From NCBI GenBank assembly GCA_026398815.1, contig JAPLSA010000017.1, forward strand, positions 186,001 to 250,000: a DNA stretch of 64,000 nt, given 5' to 3'. The notes beneath the pieces are model-generated. The model had not been told where the DNA came from, did not search any database, and saw only the letters and a list, made by a program, of their open reading frames with translations. The stretch comes from Gammaproteobacteria bacterium (GTDB lineage: Bacteria; Pseudomonadota; Gammaproteobacteria; Nevskiales; Nevskiaceae). Made by a program: the position numbers and the translations under genes. Below, piece after piece: positions 53,895 to 62,668 of this stretch (its first letter is position 1; every line of letters starts with the position of its first letter).

Positions 53895-54218
53895 ATGACT
53901 TTTGTCGTCGTCGAAAACTGCATCAAGTGCAAGTACACGGACTGTGTCGAAGTCTGCCCGGTGGACTGCTTCCACGAAGGTCCGAACTTCCTGGTCATCG
54001 ACCCGGAGGAATGCATCGACTGCACGCTGTGCGAACCGGAGTGCCCGGCCAACGCCATTCTCGCGGAGGATGACGTGCCCGAGGAGCAGAAGCATTTCAT
54101 CAAGCTGAACAAGGAGTTGTCGGCCGAATGGCCGGTGCTGACCGAGAAGAAGGACGGCTTGCCCGGCGCCAAGGACTGGGACGGCAAGCCGGATAAGTTC
54201 AAGCTGCTGGAGCGCTGA
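53895..54218 (+). CDS. fdxA: Seven-iron ferredoxin FdxA
   Basis: The 107-residue protein has the two cluster motifs [17 protein letters not shown] and [12 protein letters not shown] of [3Fe-4S][4Fe-4S] ferredoxins, with the FdxA-type C-terminal extension. General electron carrier. It precedes addB by 28 bases. Confidence 0.95.
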   Translation: MTFVVVENCIKCKYTDCVEVCPVDCFHEGPNFLVIDPEECIDCTLCEPECPANAILAEDDVPEEQKHFIKLNKELSAEWPVLTEKKDGLPGAKDWDGKPDKFKLLER

Positions 54219-54246
54219 GCCGCCGCTTTCGCGCTCCGCATCCGGC

Positions 54247-57075
54247 GTGAGCGCATCGGTACCCGTCCTGCTGCTGCCGGCCTCGGCCGATTTCATCGGC
54301 GAGGCCGCCACCCGGCTGGTCTCGGCCCACGCCGACCGGCTGCCCGACCTTTCCGGCCTGACCGTGGTCATCGCTCACCCGGCGATGCAGCGGCCACTGC
54401 GGGTGGCACTGGCCGAGGCGGCGGGCGGCGCCGTGCTGCTGCCGCGCATCCTCGGCGCCCGGCAGCTGGCCGCCGAGGCCCTGCCCGACACCGCCGCCAC
54501 GCCGCTGCCGGAACTGGAATGCGTGCTGCGGCTGGCCGAGGCGCTATCGCGTTTCCGCTCGATCTTTCCCGACCAGGACCCGCTGCGAGTCGCCGAAGCG
54601 CTGTACGCGATCTTCGACGAGCTGGTGCTGAACGCCGCGCGCCTGCCCGATGACGAGGCCGCGTTCGCCGAACGGCTGCGCGAAGCCTACGGCGCGCAGC
54701 TGATCGAACCGCTGTCGCGGGAAGCGCAGATCGTCCACCGCCTGTGGCGGGCCTACATCGAGGACATCGGCGAACGCGCGCCGGCCTTCGCCTATCTCGC
54801 CGGGCTGACCGCCGCGCTCGACCAGCTCCCGGATGACGCGCCGCTGTACTGGCTCGGCGCCGACGCGCTGGCCCAGGCGGAAGCGGTGCGCCTGCGGCCG
54901 CTGATTGCCGCCGGCCGCCTGCAGTTCTGGACCCAGGGCCGCAGCCAGGGTCGCGACGGCGCGGCAGCGCGCGCCTTGTTGGAAGCGCTCGGCCAGCCGC
55001 TGCCAGCGCCGGACAGCAGCACCGCGCCGCCGCGCCAGGTGCTGCTCGATCTCGCCTTCGCCGACGATGCCCGCCCGGCCCGCGAGCGGGCCGCCGAGGT
55101 GCCGCCGGCCGCCGCCCGCGGCCTGCGCATCGTCGCCGCTGCCCATGCCGAACACGAGGCGCGGATCGTCGACCTGGCGGTGCGCGAGGCGATCCTGAAC
55201 GGCGCGCGCCGGGTGGCGATCGTCAGCCCCGACCGCCGGCTGGCGCGCCGGGTCCGGGCACTGCTCGAACGCGCCGGGCTGACGCTCGAAGACCGGGTCG
55301 GCTGGGCGCTGTCGACCAGCCGCGCGGCGGCGGCGCTGGCCAGCTGGCTCGACTGCCTGGCCACCGGCTTCCACTTCCGGCCGCTGCTCGATCTGCTCAA
55401 GTGCGGCTTCTTCCACATCGACGAAGGCGATGACGGCCACGAGTCCGGCCCGGAGGCGGAAGCGGTGCTGGCCGGCCTGCTGGCACGCGCGCTGCTGCAG
55501 GGGCGCAGCGACGACAGCCGGCCGATCGCCGGGCTCGACGCGCTGCAGGCGCTGGTCGCCGGCCGCTATCCGGCCGCCTTCGAACGCCTGCGCAGCGCCG
55601 CCGCCGCGCTGCCACTGGCCGACGCCGGCCGGTCCCGCAGCGACTGGGCCAGCAGCCTGCGCGACAGCCTGAAGCGGCTCGGCCTGGCAGCGGCGTTCGC
55701 CGAAGACGATGCCGGCAGCCAGGTGTTCGCGGTGCTGAACGCGCTGGACGCGGCGATCGCCGGCTCGGCGATCCGCCTGCGCTGGCAGGAATTCCGCGCG
55801 CTGCTCGACCGCCGGCTCGAACAGGCGACCTTCCGGCCGTCGAATCTGGCCCAGCCGCAGGTGGCGCTGTACACGCTGGAGCAGACCCAGGGCCTGTCCG
55901 CCGACTGCCTGATCCTGGCCTCCGCCACCCGTGCCCAGCTGCCCGGCAGCGCGCCCGGCGAAGCCTTCTTCAACCAGGGCGTACGCCGCGAACTGGGCCT
56001 GCCGACCTGGCCACAGCGGCAGAGCCTGAGCCTGGCGCGACTGCGCCGGGTGCTGGAAGCCGCGCCGCAGGTCGTCATCACCCACGCCGGCAGCGATGGC
56101 GAGCCGCCGCAGCTGTCGCCGTGGCTCGATGCGCTGGACGCCTTCGCCCGCGCGGCCGGCGCAACGCCGCTGCAGGAACCGAGGCTGGCCGCGCAAGCCC
56201 TGCTGGCTGCCGCCGAAGTCACCGATCCCCAGGCCCAGCGCCTGCCGGCCGCGCCGACACCGCCTGCCGAGGTTGTGCCGGACCCGGCGCTGATCGACTG
56301 GCTACTCAGCGCCAGCGGCCATCAGGCGCTGATCGACTGCCCGTACCGCTGGTACGCCAGCCGGCTGCTGCGCCTGTCGGCCGACAACCCTGCCGATCAG
56401 GACCCCGGCCGCGCCGACTACGGCCAGCGGGTGCATCGCATCCTGCAGGCCTTCCACGCCGAGATCGACCCAGCGCTGCCGCCGCCCTATGCCGGCGGCT
56501 TCACGGCCGATGACGCCCCGGCGATCGTCGCCCGGCTCGCGGCACTGGCCGACGCCGTGTTCGCCGCCGATCTCGCCGCGCGGCCGCTGGCCCAGGTCTG
56601 GCGGCAGGATTTCGAGCGCCTGACGCCGTTCCTCGCCGGCGAGCTGATCGCGGCCGGCGGCGGGCCGGTGGAAGTCGAGATCGACCGCCAGGCAGCCGTT
56701 GCCGGCTGGACCCTGCATGGCCGGCTGGACCGGCTGCAGCGCAGCGCCGGCGGCACGGCGGTGGTCGACTACAAGACCGGCGCCGTGCCGAGACGCGAGG
56801 ACGTGCTGGCCGGCGAATCGGTGCAGCTGCCGCATTACGCGCTGGAGGCCGGCGACGTGCAGCGCGTCGCCTACTGGGACTTGAAGAAGCTGGCGGCGGT
56901 GGCGATCGAAGGCGAGGAACTGGCCGACCTGGCCGCCGGCGTCGAGACCCGCCTGGCGACGATGCGCGGACAGCTGGTCGACGGCGCCGTGCTGCACGCG
57001 CAGGGCGACCGGCGAACCTGCGAGCGCTGCGATTTCAGCGGCGTCTGCCGCCGCGACGGCTGGCAGGCGCCATGA
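54247..57075 (+). CDS. addB: AddB-like PD-(D/E)XK exonuclease subunit
   Basis: The 942-residue protein is the AddB-type partner of a helicase-nuclease that processes double-strand breaks. The N-terminal helicase-like part has no Walker A. The C-terminal nuclease has LHGRLDRL, VVDYKTG and QLPHYAL (Q-x3-Y), and an iron-sulfur cysteine set: one in LIDCPYRWYA and three in CERCDFSGVC. GTG start at 54247. ATGA overlap with the helicase gene. Confidence 0.82.
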   Translation: MSASVPVLLLPASADFIGEAATRLVSAHADRLPDLSGLTVVIAHPAMQRPLRVALAEAAGGAVLLPRILGARQLAAEALPDTAATPLPELECVLRLAEALSRFRSIFPDQDPLRVAEALYAIFDELVLNAARLPDDEAAFAERLREAYGAQLIEPLSREAQIVHRLWRAYIEDIGERAPAFAYLAGLTAALDQLPDDAPLYWLGADALAQAEAVRLRPLIAAGRLQFWTQGRSQGRDGAAARALLEALGQPLPAPDSSTAPPRQVLLDLAFADDARPARERAAEVPPAAARGLRIVAAAHAEHEARIVDLAVREAILNGARRVAIVSPDRRLARRVRALLERAGLTLEDRVGWALSTSRAAAALASWLDCLATGFHFRPLLDLLKCGFFHIDEGDDGHESGPEAEAVLAGLLARALLQGRSDDSRPIAGLDALQALVAGRYPAAFERLRSAAAALPLADAGRSRSDWASSLRDSLKRLGLAAAFAEDDAGSQVFAVLNALDAAIAGSAIRLRWQEFRALLDRRLEQATFRPSNLAQPQVALYTLEQTQGLSADCLILASATRAQLPGSAPGEAFFNQGVRRELGLPTWPQRQSLSLARLRRVLEAAPQVVITHAGSDGEPPQLSPWLDALDAFARAAGATPLQEPRLAAQALLAAAEVTDPQAQRLPAAPTPPAEVVPDPALIDWLLSASGHQALIDCPYRWYASRLLRLSADNPADQDPGRADYGQRVHRILQAFHAEIDPALPPPYAGGFTADDAPAIVARLAALADAVFAADLAARPLAQVWRQDFERLTPFLAGELIAAGGGPVEVEIDRQAAVAGWTLHGRLDRLQRSAGGTAVVDYKTGAVPRREDVLAGESVQLPHYALEAGDVQRVAYWDLKKLAAVAIEGEELADLAAGVETRLATMRGQLVDGAVLHAQGDRRTCERCDFSGVCRRDGWQAP

Positions 57076-60000
57076 ACATCGCTCTTGATCCGCAGCGTTC
57101 GGTCAGCGTTTCGGCGTCCGCCGGCAGCGGCAAGACCTGGCAGCTGGTGTCGCGCATCGTGCGGCTGCTGCTCGATGGCGCCGAGCCCGGTGGCATCCTG
57201 GCGCTGACCTTCACCCGCAAGGCCGCCGCCGAGATGCGCGAGCGCGTCGAGGCCCGCCTGCGCGAGCTGGCCTATGCCGATGACAGCACGCTCGACGCGC
57301 TGCTGCGGCAGATCGACCTGGCGCCGACCGACCCTCTCCGCGAGCGCGCCCGCCGCCTGCACGAAACGCTGTTGCACGCGCCGTTCGCGCTGCGCGCGCA
57401 GACCCTGCACGTGTTCTGCCACGAGCTGCTGAGCCGCTTTCCGCTGGAAGCCGGCGTGCCGGCCGGCTACACGCTGACCGAGAACGAGCGCGAGCTTCGC
57501 GACACCGCCGTGGCCGCGCTGATGCAGCGCATCCGCCAGCAGCCGGACGGCCCGGAGGCGCGGGCGCTGGCCGTCTGGATCGCCGGCGGCGCCAGCGAGG
57601 CGACGATCCTCGGCTGGCTGCACGGCTTCATCGAGCGGCGCAGCGACTGGTGGGCCTACACCCACGGCTGGACCGTCGATGCCGTCGCCGAAGCGATCGA
57701 CCGGCTGGCCGGGCAGCTCGGCATCGACCCGGACGACGACCGTCCGCTGACCGCCGCGCTCGACCACCCGGACGTCGACCGGGCGATCACCGAGCTGCAG
57801 GCCCGGCTGCTGGCCGCCGCCGGGGTCGGCCGGCTGAAGGCGGAGATGGTGGCGCCGGCCCTTGCCGCCGGCGGCGATGAGCGCTTCATGACGCTGCGCA
57901 GCGCGCTGCTGACCAGCGACGGCAGCCGCCGCAGCCTGAGCCAGAAGAAAGCGATCAGCGACAGCGCCTGGCAGTCCTTCCTGCATGCCTACGGTTTTTT
58001 GGCCGACCAGATCGACGCGATCGAGGCCGAGCGCCGCCGCCGCGAGACCTGGCTGCGCACGGCCGCCGGCTACCGGCTCGGCGACCGCCTGCTGCAGGAA
58101 CTGGCGGCCGAGCTGCAGCGCACCCAGCAGCTGACCTTCGCCGACCTGGAGTGGCGCAGCTACCGGCTGCTGACCGATTCCGAGCAGGCCGACTGGCTGC
58201 GCTACAAGCTCGACCAGCGCATCGATCACCTGATGCTCGACGAGTTCCAGGACACCAATCCGACCCAGTGGCAGCTGCTGCGGCCGATCCTCGACGAGAT
58301 GAGCGCCAGCGATCCGGAACGGGTCCGCACCGCCTTCATCGTCGGCGACGCCAAGCAGAGCATCTACGGCTTCCGGCGCGCCAATCCGGAGCTGCTCGGC
58401 AGCGCCGCGCAGTTCCTGCAGCAGCAGCTCGGCGGCGCGCCGATGCCGCTGAACGATTCGCGGCGCAGCGCGCCGGCGGTGATCGCCTTCGTCAACGCGC
58501 TGTTCAGCGGCCCGGATGGCGAGACCATCGCCTTCCAGCCGCACGGCACGCACTTGAAGTCCGACTGGGGCGCCGTCGAGGTCGCGCCGCTGGTGCTGGC
58601 CGACGCGCCGACCGCCGAAGCGGACGACGACGAAGCGCTGCGCAATCCGCTGACCACGCCGCGCCGGGTCGCCGAGGATCTGCGCCTGCAGCGCGAAGCC
58701 GATGGCGTCGCCACGCGGATCAGGGCGCTGGTCGCCGCCCGGCTGCCGGTGTCCGAACACGGCCGGGCGCGGCCGCTGGACTGGGGCGATGTGATGATCC
58801 TGGCCCGCCAGCGCACCCATCTGCCGGTGATCGAGCAGGCGCTGGCTGCGGCCGGCATTCCGTTCATCGGCGCCAGCAAGGGCACGCTGCTCGGCACGCT
58901 GCCGGTGCGCGACCTGATGGCGCTGCTGCGCTTTCTCGACGTGCCGCAGCGCGATCTGGACCTGGCGCAGCTGCTGCGCTCGCCGCTGTTCGAGGCCAGT
59001 GACACCGATCTGATGCAGCTGGCCAGCGCTCGCGACCGGGGCCCGCACTGGTGGGCGCGGCTGCTGGCGCTGGATGGCGACGGCCAGGCCAGCCCGGCGC
59101 TGCAGCGCGCCGCCGCGCTGATCGGCCGCTGGCAGCGCGAAGCGCGCCGGCTGCCGGCGCACGATCTGCTCGACCGCATCGCCTACGACACCGACCTGAT
59201 CCGCCGCTACGAACAGGCGCTGCCGAACGACGGCCGGGTGCGCGCCAATGTCGGGGCCTTCCTGCAACTGGTGCTCGACGCCGACCAGGGCCGCTATCCG
59301 ACGCTGGGCCGGCTCAACCAGAAGCTCGAACAGCTGGCGGATGCCGCCCGCGATGCGCCCAGCGAAGCGCCGCCGGCCGCCAGCGACGGCCAGGTGCGGG
59401 TGCTGACCATCCACGCCGCCAAGGGTCTCGAAGCGCCGGCCGTGTTCCTGGTCAACAGCGCGCCGGCCGCCAACCACCGGCACGGCGGCTGGCAGGTCGA
59501 ATGGCCCTCGGACGCCGCCGCCCCCAGCCATTTCCTGCTGGCCACCAACGCCGATGCCCGCGACGCGCTCAGCGAGCAGCTGATCGACGCCCGCCGCGCC
59601 CGCGAGGCGCGCGAAGCGCTGAACCTGCTGTACGTCGCCGTGACCCGCGCCCGCCAGTACCTGTTCGTGTCGGCTTTCGAGAGCAGCAAGGCCGGGCCGG
59701 AACCGAGCTGGCACCAGCGCTGCCTGTCCGCCGCGCAGGCGCTGCCGGCCAGCCCTGAGCCGCTGCCCGGCGCGCCGGACGGCGTGACTGCGGCCCGTCA
59801 CGGGCAATTCCCGGTGGTCGACGATCCGCCCGCGACCGCGTCGCCGACCACGCTCGATCCGCGCCTGCGCAGCCCGCTGCGGCCGGCGCCGACGCCGATC
59901 TGGACGCCGTCGCAAAGCGGCGATGCCCGCGATCCGGACGCCGTCACCCGCGGCCGGGCGATCCACTGGCTGTTGCAGCAGTCCGCCAACGGCCGGCGCC

Positions 60001-60422
60001 CGCTGCCCGAGACCCTGGCGGCGAAACTGGCGGCAGTGCTCGGCGAGGACATCGACGCCAGCCTGGTGCCCGGCTGGCAGGCAGAGGCCGACGCCGTGCT
60101 GGCGGCCGCGCCGCTGTCGATACTGTTCGACCGGACGCAGCTGCGGCGCGCCTGGAACGAGGTGCCGGTGCAGTGGCAGGCCGCCGATGGCAGCGCCCGC
60201 CACGGCGTGCTCGACCGGCTGGTCGACGACGGCCACGGGCTGACGATCATCGACTACAAGACCGCACCCAGGCCGAATGCGACGCTGCTGGTCGACCGCT
60301 ACCGCGAGCAGCTCGCCGCCTATGTCGATGCGATCGGCAAGGTCTTCCCGGGCCGGCCGATCCGCGCCGGACTGCTGCTGACCGCCCGCCGCGAATGGTT
60401 GCCGGTGCTGGCACGCGGCTGA
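57072..60422 (+). CDS. addA: AddA-like UvrD helicase-nuclease subunit
   Basis: The 1116-residue protein has an SF1A helicase core: Walker A ASAGSGKT (K21), LTFTRKAAAEM, LDEFQDTN (Walker B), VGDAKQSIYGFRRA and LLYVAVTRAR. A C-terminal PD-(D/E)XK nuclease (VLDRL, IIDYKT, YREQLAAY) follows. With AddB it resects breaks for RecA. AddAB here takes the place that RecBCD has in enteric bacteria; whether RecBCD also exists cannot be seen. Confidence 0.85.
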   Translation: MNIALDPQRSVSVSASAGSGKTWQLVSRIVRLLLDGAEPGGILALTFTRKAAAEMRERVEARLRELAYADDSTLDALLRQIDLAPTDPLRERARRLHETLLHAPFALRAQTLHVFCHELLSRFPLEAGVPAGYTLTENERELRDTAVAALMQRIRQQPDGPEARALAVWIAGGASEATILGWLHGFIERRSDWWAYTHGWTVDAVAEAIDRLAGQLGIDPDDDRPLTAALDHPDVDRAITELQARLLAAAGVGRLKAEMVAPALAAGGDERFMTLRSALLTSDGSRRSLSQKKAISDSAWQSFLHAYGFLADQIDAIEAERRRRETWLRTAAGYRLGDRLLQELAAELQRTQQLTFADLEWRSYRLLTDSEQADWLRYKLDQRIDHLMLDEFQDTNPTQWQLLRPILDEMSASDPERVRTAFIVGDAKQSIYGFRRANPELLGSAAQFLQQQLGGAPMPLNDSRRSAPAVIAFVNALFSGPDGETIAFQPHGTHLKSDWGAVEVAPLVLADAPTAEADDDEALRNPLTTPRRVAEDLRLQREADGVATRIRALVAARLPVSEHGRARPLDWGDVMILARQRTHLPVIEQALAAAGIPFIGASKGTLLGTLPVRDLMALLRFLDVPQRDLDLAQLLRSPLFEASDTDLMQLASARDRGPHWWARLLALDGDGQASPALQRAAALIGRWQREARRLPAHDLLDRIAYDTDLIRRYEQALPNDGRVRANVGAFLQLVLDADQGRYPTLGRLNQKLEQLADAARDAPSEAPPAASDGQVRVLTIHAAKGLEAPAVFLVNSAPAANHRHGGWQVEWPSDAAAPSHFLLATNADARDALSEQLIDARRAREAREALNLLYVAVTRARQYLFVSAFESSKAGPEPSWHQRCLSAAQALPASPEPLPGAPDGVTAARHGQFPVVDDPPATASPTTLDPRLRSPLRPAPTPIWTPSQSGDARDPDAVTRGRAIHWLLQQSANGRRPLPETLAAKLAAVLGEDIDASLVPGWQAEADAVLAAAPLSILFDRTQLRRAWNEVPVQWQAADGSARHGVLDRLVDDGHGLTIIDYKTAPRPNATLLVDRYREQLAAYVDAIGKVFPGRPIRAGLLLTARREWLPVLARG

Positions 60423-60481
60423 GCCGGCCAGCAGCGCCGAACCGCTGCGGTCAAACTGTTGTCCGAGCTTTCGTTGTCCCC

Positions 60482-62320
60482 ATGCCGCCGACCATGACGC
60501 GCCACTTCGCTTTCCTTCCGCTGCTGCTGATCGCCACCGTCGCCGCGAGCGGCTGCGCCTCCAAGCAGGCGCGCTTCATCGAACCGACCACGCTCGAACT
60601 GGGCCACGCCCCCGGCCCGCGCTCGTTCGAGCTGGGCGAGGACGGCTACCTGCAGGTGCAGGTGTCCTCGAACCTCGGCGAGAACGCCGAGCGGCTGAAG
60701 TTCTACGGCGAGGACGCGCCGAAGCTGATCGTGGTCACCGCCAAGCTGCAGCCGCTGTCCGGACCGGGCCGCGACACGCCGGCGCCGGAAGTGCCGCTGC
60801 TGAGCTACGACGTCACCAAGGGTTCCAGCGAAGACCTCACCGCCCGCACGCTGGCCGGCGGCATCGTCGTCAAGGCCGGTTCGCTGAGCGGTGCCGCGAC
60901 CCTGACCCTGATCGTGCGCGGCATCACCGCCAGCGGCGCGACGGCGCTGGCGCCGCTGATGGAAACCATCAAGAAGACGCCGGCCGCGATCACCGGCGTC
61001 GCCACCCTGCTCGGCGGCGTGCCGATCACCGCCTTCCAGACCTTCGTGGTGCCGATGCTGGAGAAGTCGACGACCGCCACCAACCATCAGTGGGAGCGCA
61101 AGAAGGAATACACCTTCCAGGTCGGCGACACGCTGGATTCGCTGGACGGCCGCGTGGTCGCCTTCCTGATGCTGACCGAGGACCGCAAGGGCGGCCTGAC
61201 CATCGACGCCGAGCTGTGCAGCATCGAGGTCGAGCAGCCGAAGCTGTGCCGGCAGGTCGACAAGCCGGGCGCGCCGGTGACCACGCCGTACCTGCTGTTC
61301 GACCTGCGGGTCAGCGATTACCGGCCGATCGACGATCTGGTCGCCCAGGGCGGCCCCTGCGCGACCGACCGCGCCGTGCTGGCCAAGACCGCCGAGGTGC
61401 TGGCCAGCGGCGCGATGACCGGCCGCCAGGCGTTTCTCGAAGACCTGCTGCTGCGCCGGCGCACGGTGCTGGCCGACATCCGCGAATCCGGCGGCTCGAT
61501 CGACCGCCTGTCGCGTGCCGCCTGGCGTTACCAACGGCTGGTCACGCCGGACGCCGCCAATCCGCGCCACGCCTACTGGCAGCGCTACTTCGCCAGCCGC
61601 GCGTCGCGCATCGACGCCTGCCTCGACGAGGCGCTGGCCACCGCCACGCCGACCACCCGCAAGAGCTGGGCGACCTTGCTTGACGGCTTCCGGGCGATCG
61701 ACGAGGTCGATGCCGCCGTGGCCCGCAATGCCGATCTCGACGCCCCGGACGCCGCTGATGCCGCCGCACTCGAAATCGCGCTGCGCCGGCTCAACACCGC
61801 CGAAGCGGTGCCGGCGATCGACGCCGAATCGCGGGCCTGGCTGGTCAACGGCATCAGCAATGCGTCCGGCCTGCTCGACCGCTGGTACCGCGCCGAGGTG
61901 CTGCGCATCACCGGCAGCGCCGCCAGCCCGGAAGCGGCCAGCCGGGATCTGAAGAAGCTGCTGTCGAAGACCCGCTGCACGGCCTGCGTCGGCGGCATCA
62001 ACACCGCGCTCGCGGCGCTGCAGGCCGGTTCCAGCCTGCGCTCGACCGAAGCGGCGGTGAAACGCGAGAACCTGGTGGTCGATGCGCTGAAGGCCGGCAG
62101 CAAGGTCGACGCCGCGCAGAGCCTGGGCGACAGCGGCGCCGGCAGCGCCAGAAGCAGCCAGGACGCCGTCAAGCGCAGCCTGGCGGTCGATCCGGCGACG
62201 CCGGAGGCCGCGCCGCAGCTGGAACAGCTGCAGCAGCAGGTCGATCGCCAGCGGGCGCGTGCCGAATCGGCGATCGACGCCGCCGCGCCAGCGGCCGACA
62301 GCCGCCCCGCGATGCCCTGA
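60482..62320 (+). CDS. Large lipoprotein of unknown function
   Basis: The 612-residue protein has a lipoprotein signal (lipobox AASGC, Cys about residue 25; ATG at 60482 or 60494). Residues about 30-300 are beta-rich; the rest is helical and Ala-rich. Two close cysteine pairs occur near 504 (RCTACVGG). I do not recognise a family. It sits alone between addA and a terminator before kdp. Confidence 0.7.
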   Translation: MPPTMTRHFAFLPLLLIATVAASGCASKQARFIEPTTLELGHAPGPRSFELGEDGYLQVQVSSNLGENAERLKFYGEDAPKLIVVTAKLQPLSGPGRDTPAPEVPLLSYDVTKGSSEDLTARTLAGGIVVKAGSLSGAATLTLIVRGITASGATALAPLMETIKKTPAAITGVATLLGGVPITAFQTFVVPMLEKSTTATNHQWERKKEYTFQVGDTLDSLDGRVVAFLMLTEDRKGGLTIDAELCSIEVEQPKLCRQVDKPGAPVTTPYLLFDLRVSDYRPIDDLVAQGGPCATDRAVLAKTAEVLASGAMTGRQAFLEDLLLRRRTVLADIRESGGSIDRLSRAAWRYQRLVTPDAANPRHAYWQRYFASRASRIDACLDEALATATPTTRKSWATLLDGFRAIDEVDAAVARNADLDAPDAADAAALEIALRRLNTAEAVPAIDAESRAWLVNGISNASGLLDRWYRAEVLRITGSAASPEAASRDLKKLLSKTRCTACVGGINTALAALQAGSSLRSTEAAVKRENLVVDALKAGSKVDAAQSLGDSGAGSARSSQDAVKRSLAVDPATPEAAPQLEQLQQQVDRQRARAESAIDAAAPAADSRPAMP

Positions 62321-62351
62321 CGCCGGGCCCTGAAGCCGGCGGCGCACGCCC

Positions 62352-62380
62352 GGCGGCCGGCCATTCCGCCGGCCGTCTTT
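62352..62380 (+). terminator. Terminator before the kdp operon
   Basis: A 10-bp GC-rich stem with a six-base loop (62352-62377) followed by TTT. It ends the lipoprotein transcript. The AT-rich stretch just after it (about 62378-62397, TTTACG and TTTATT) could hold a KdpE-type site. Confidence 0.6.
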
Positions 62381-62483
62381 ACGCGTTCTTTATTTTCGCT
62401 GCCGCGCAGCCGTCTCGAATCCCAACGCCCGTCCGTCGCCCAATGCAGGGGCCGGAAGCAGTCCGGCGAACGGGACGTATTCG

Positions 62484-62564
62484 ATGACCACCTTCCTGCT
62501 GCTGCTCGGCGCCGCCGGCATTGCCGTGCTGATTGCCTACGTGTCGTTCTGCGACCGCATCTGA
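62484..62564 (+). CDS. 26-residue membrane peptide upstream of kdpF
   Basis: A short frame ([12 protein letters not shown]...CDRI) encodes one hydrophobic helix with a charged end. It lies 11 bases before kdpF, so it is probably translated with the kdp operon. Similar tiny proteins are sometimes present before kdpF, but I cannot name a family. Confidence 0.5.
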   Translation: MTTFLLLLGAAGIAVLIAYVSFCDRI

Positions 62565-62575
62565 AGGCCGCATTG

Positions 62576-62668
62576 ATGAGCTTCGATCACGCCCTCGGCG
62601 GTCTCGCCGTGCTGGTGCTGCTGGCCTATCTCGGTTACGCGCTGCTGAAGCCGGAGAAGTTCCAGTGA
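62576..62668 (+). CDS. kdpF: Potassium-transporting ATPase small subunit KdpF
   Basis: The 30-residue single-helix protein ends LLKPEKFQ, the typical KdpF ending, and its TGA overlaps the kdpA GTG (GTGA). KdpF stabilises the Kdp complex. Confidence 0.85.
   Translation: MSFDHALGGLAVLVLLAYLGYALLKPEKFQ

Noticed and set aside
56871-60236. Very long open frame antisense to addA and addB
   Set aside because: High-GC third-position bias keeps opposite frames open; the composition is Arg/Gly/Ala-rich and no motif is seen, while the sense frames have clear helicase and nuclease motifs.
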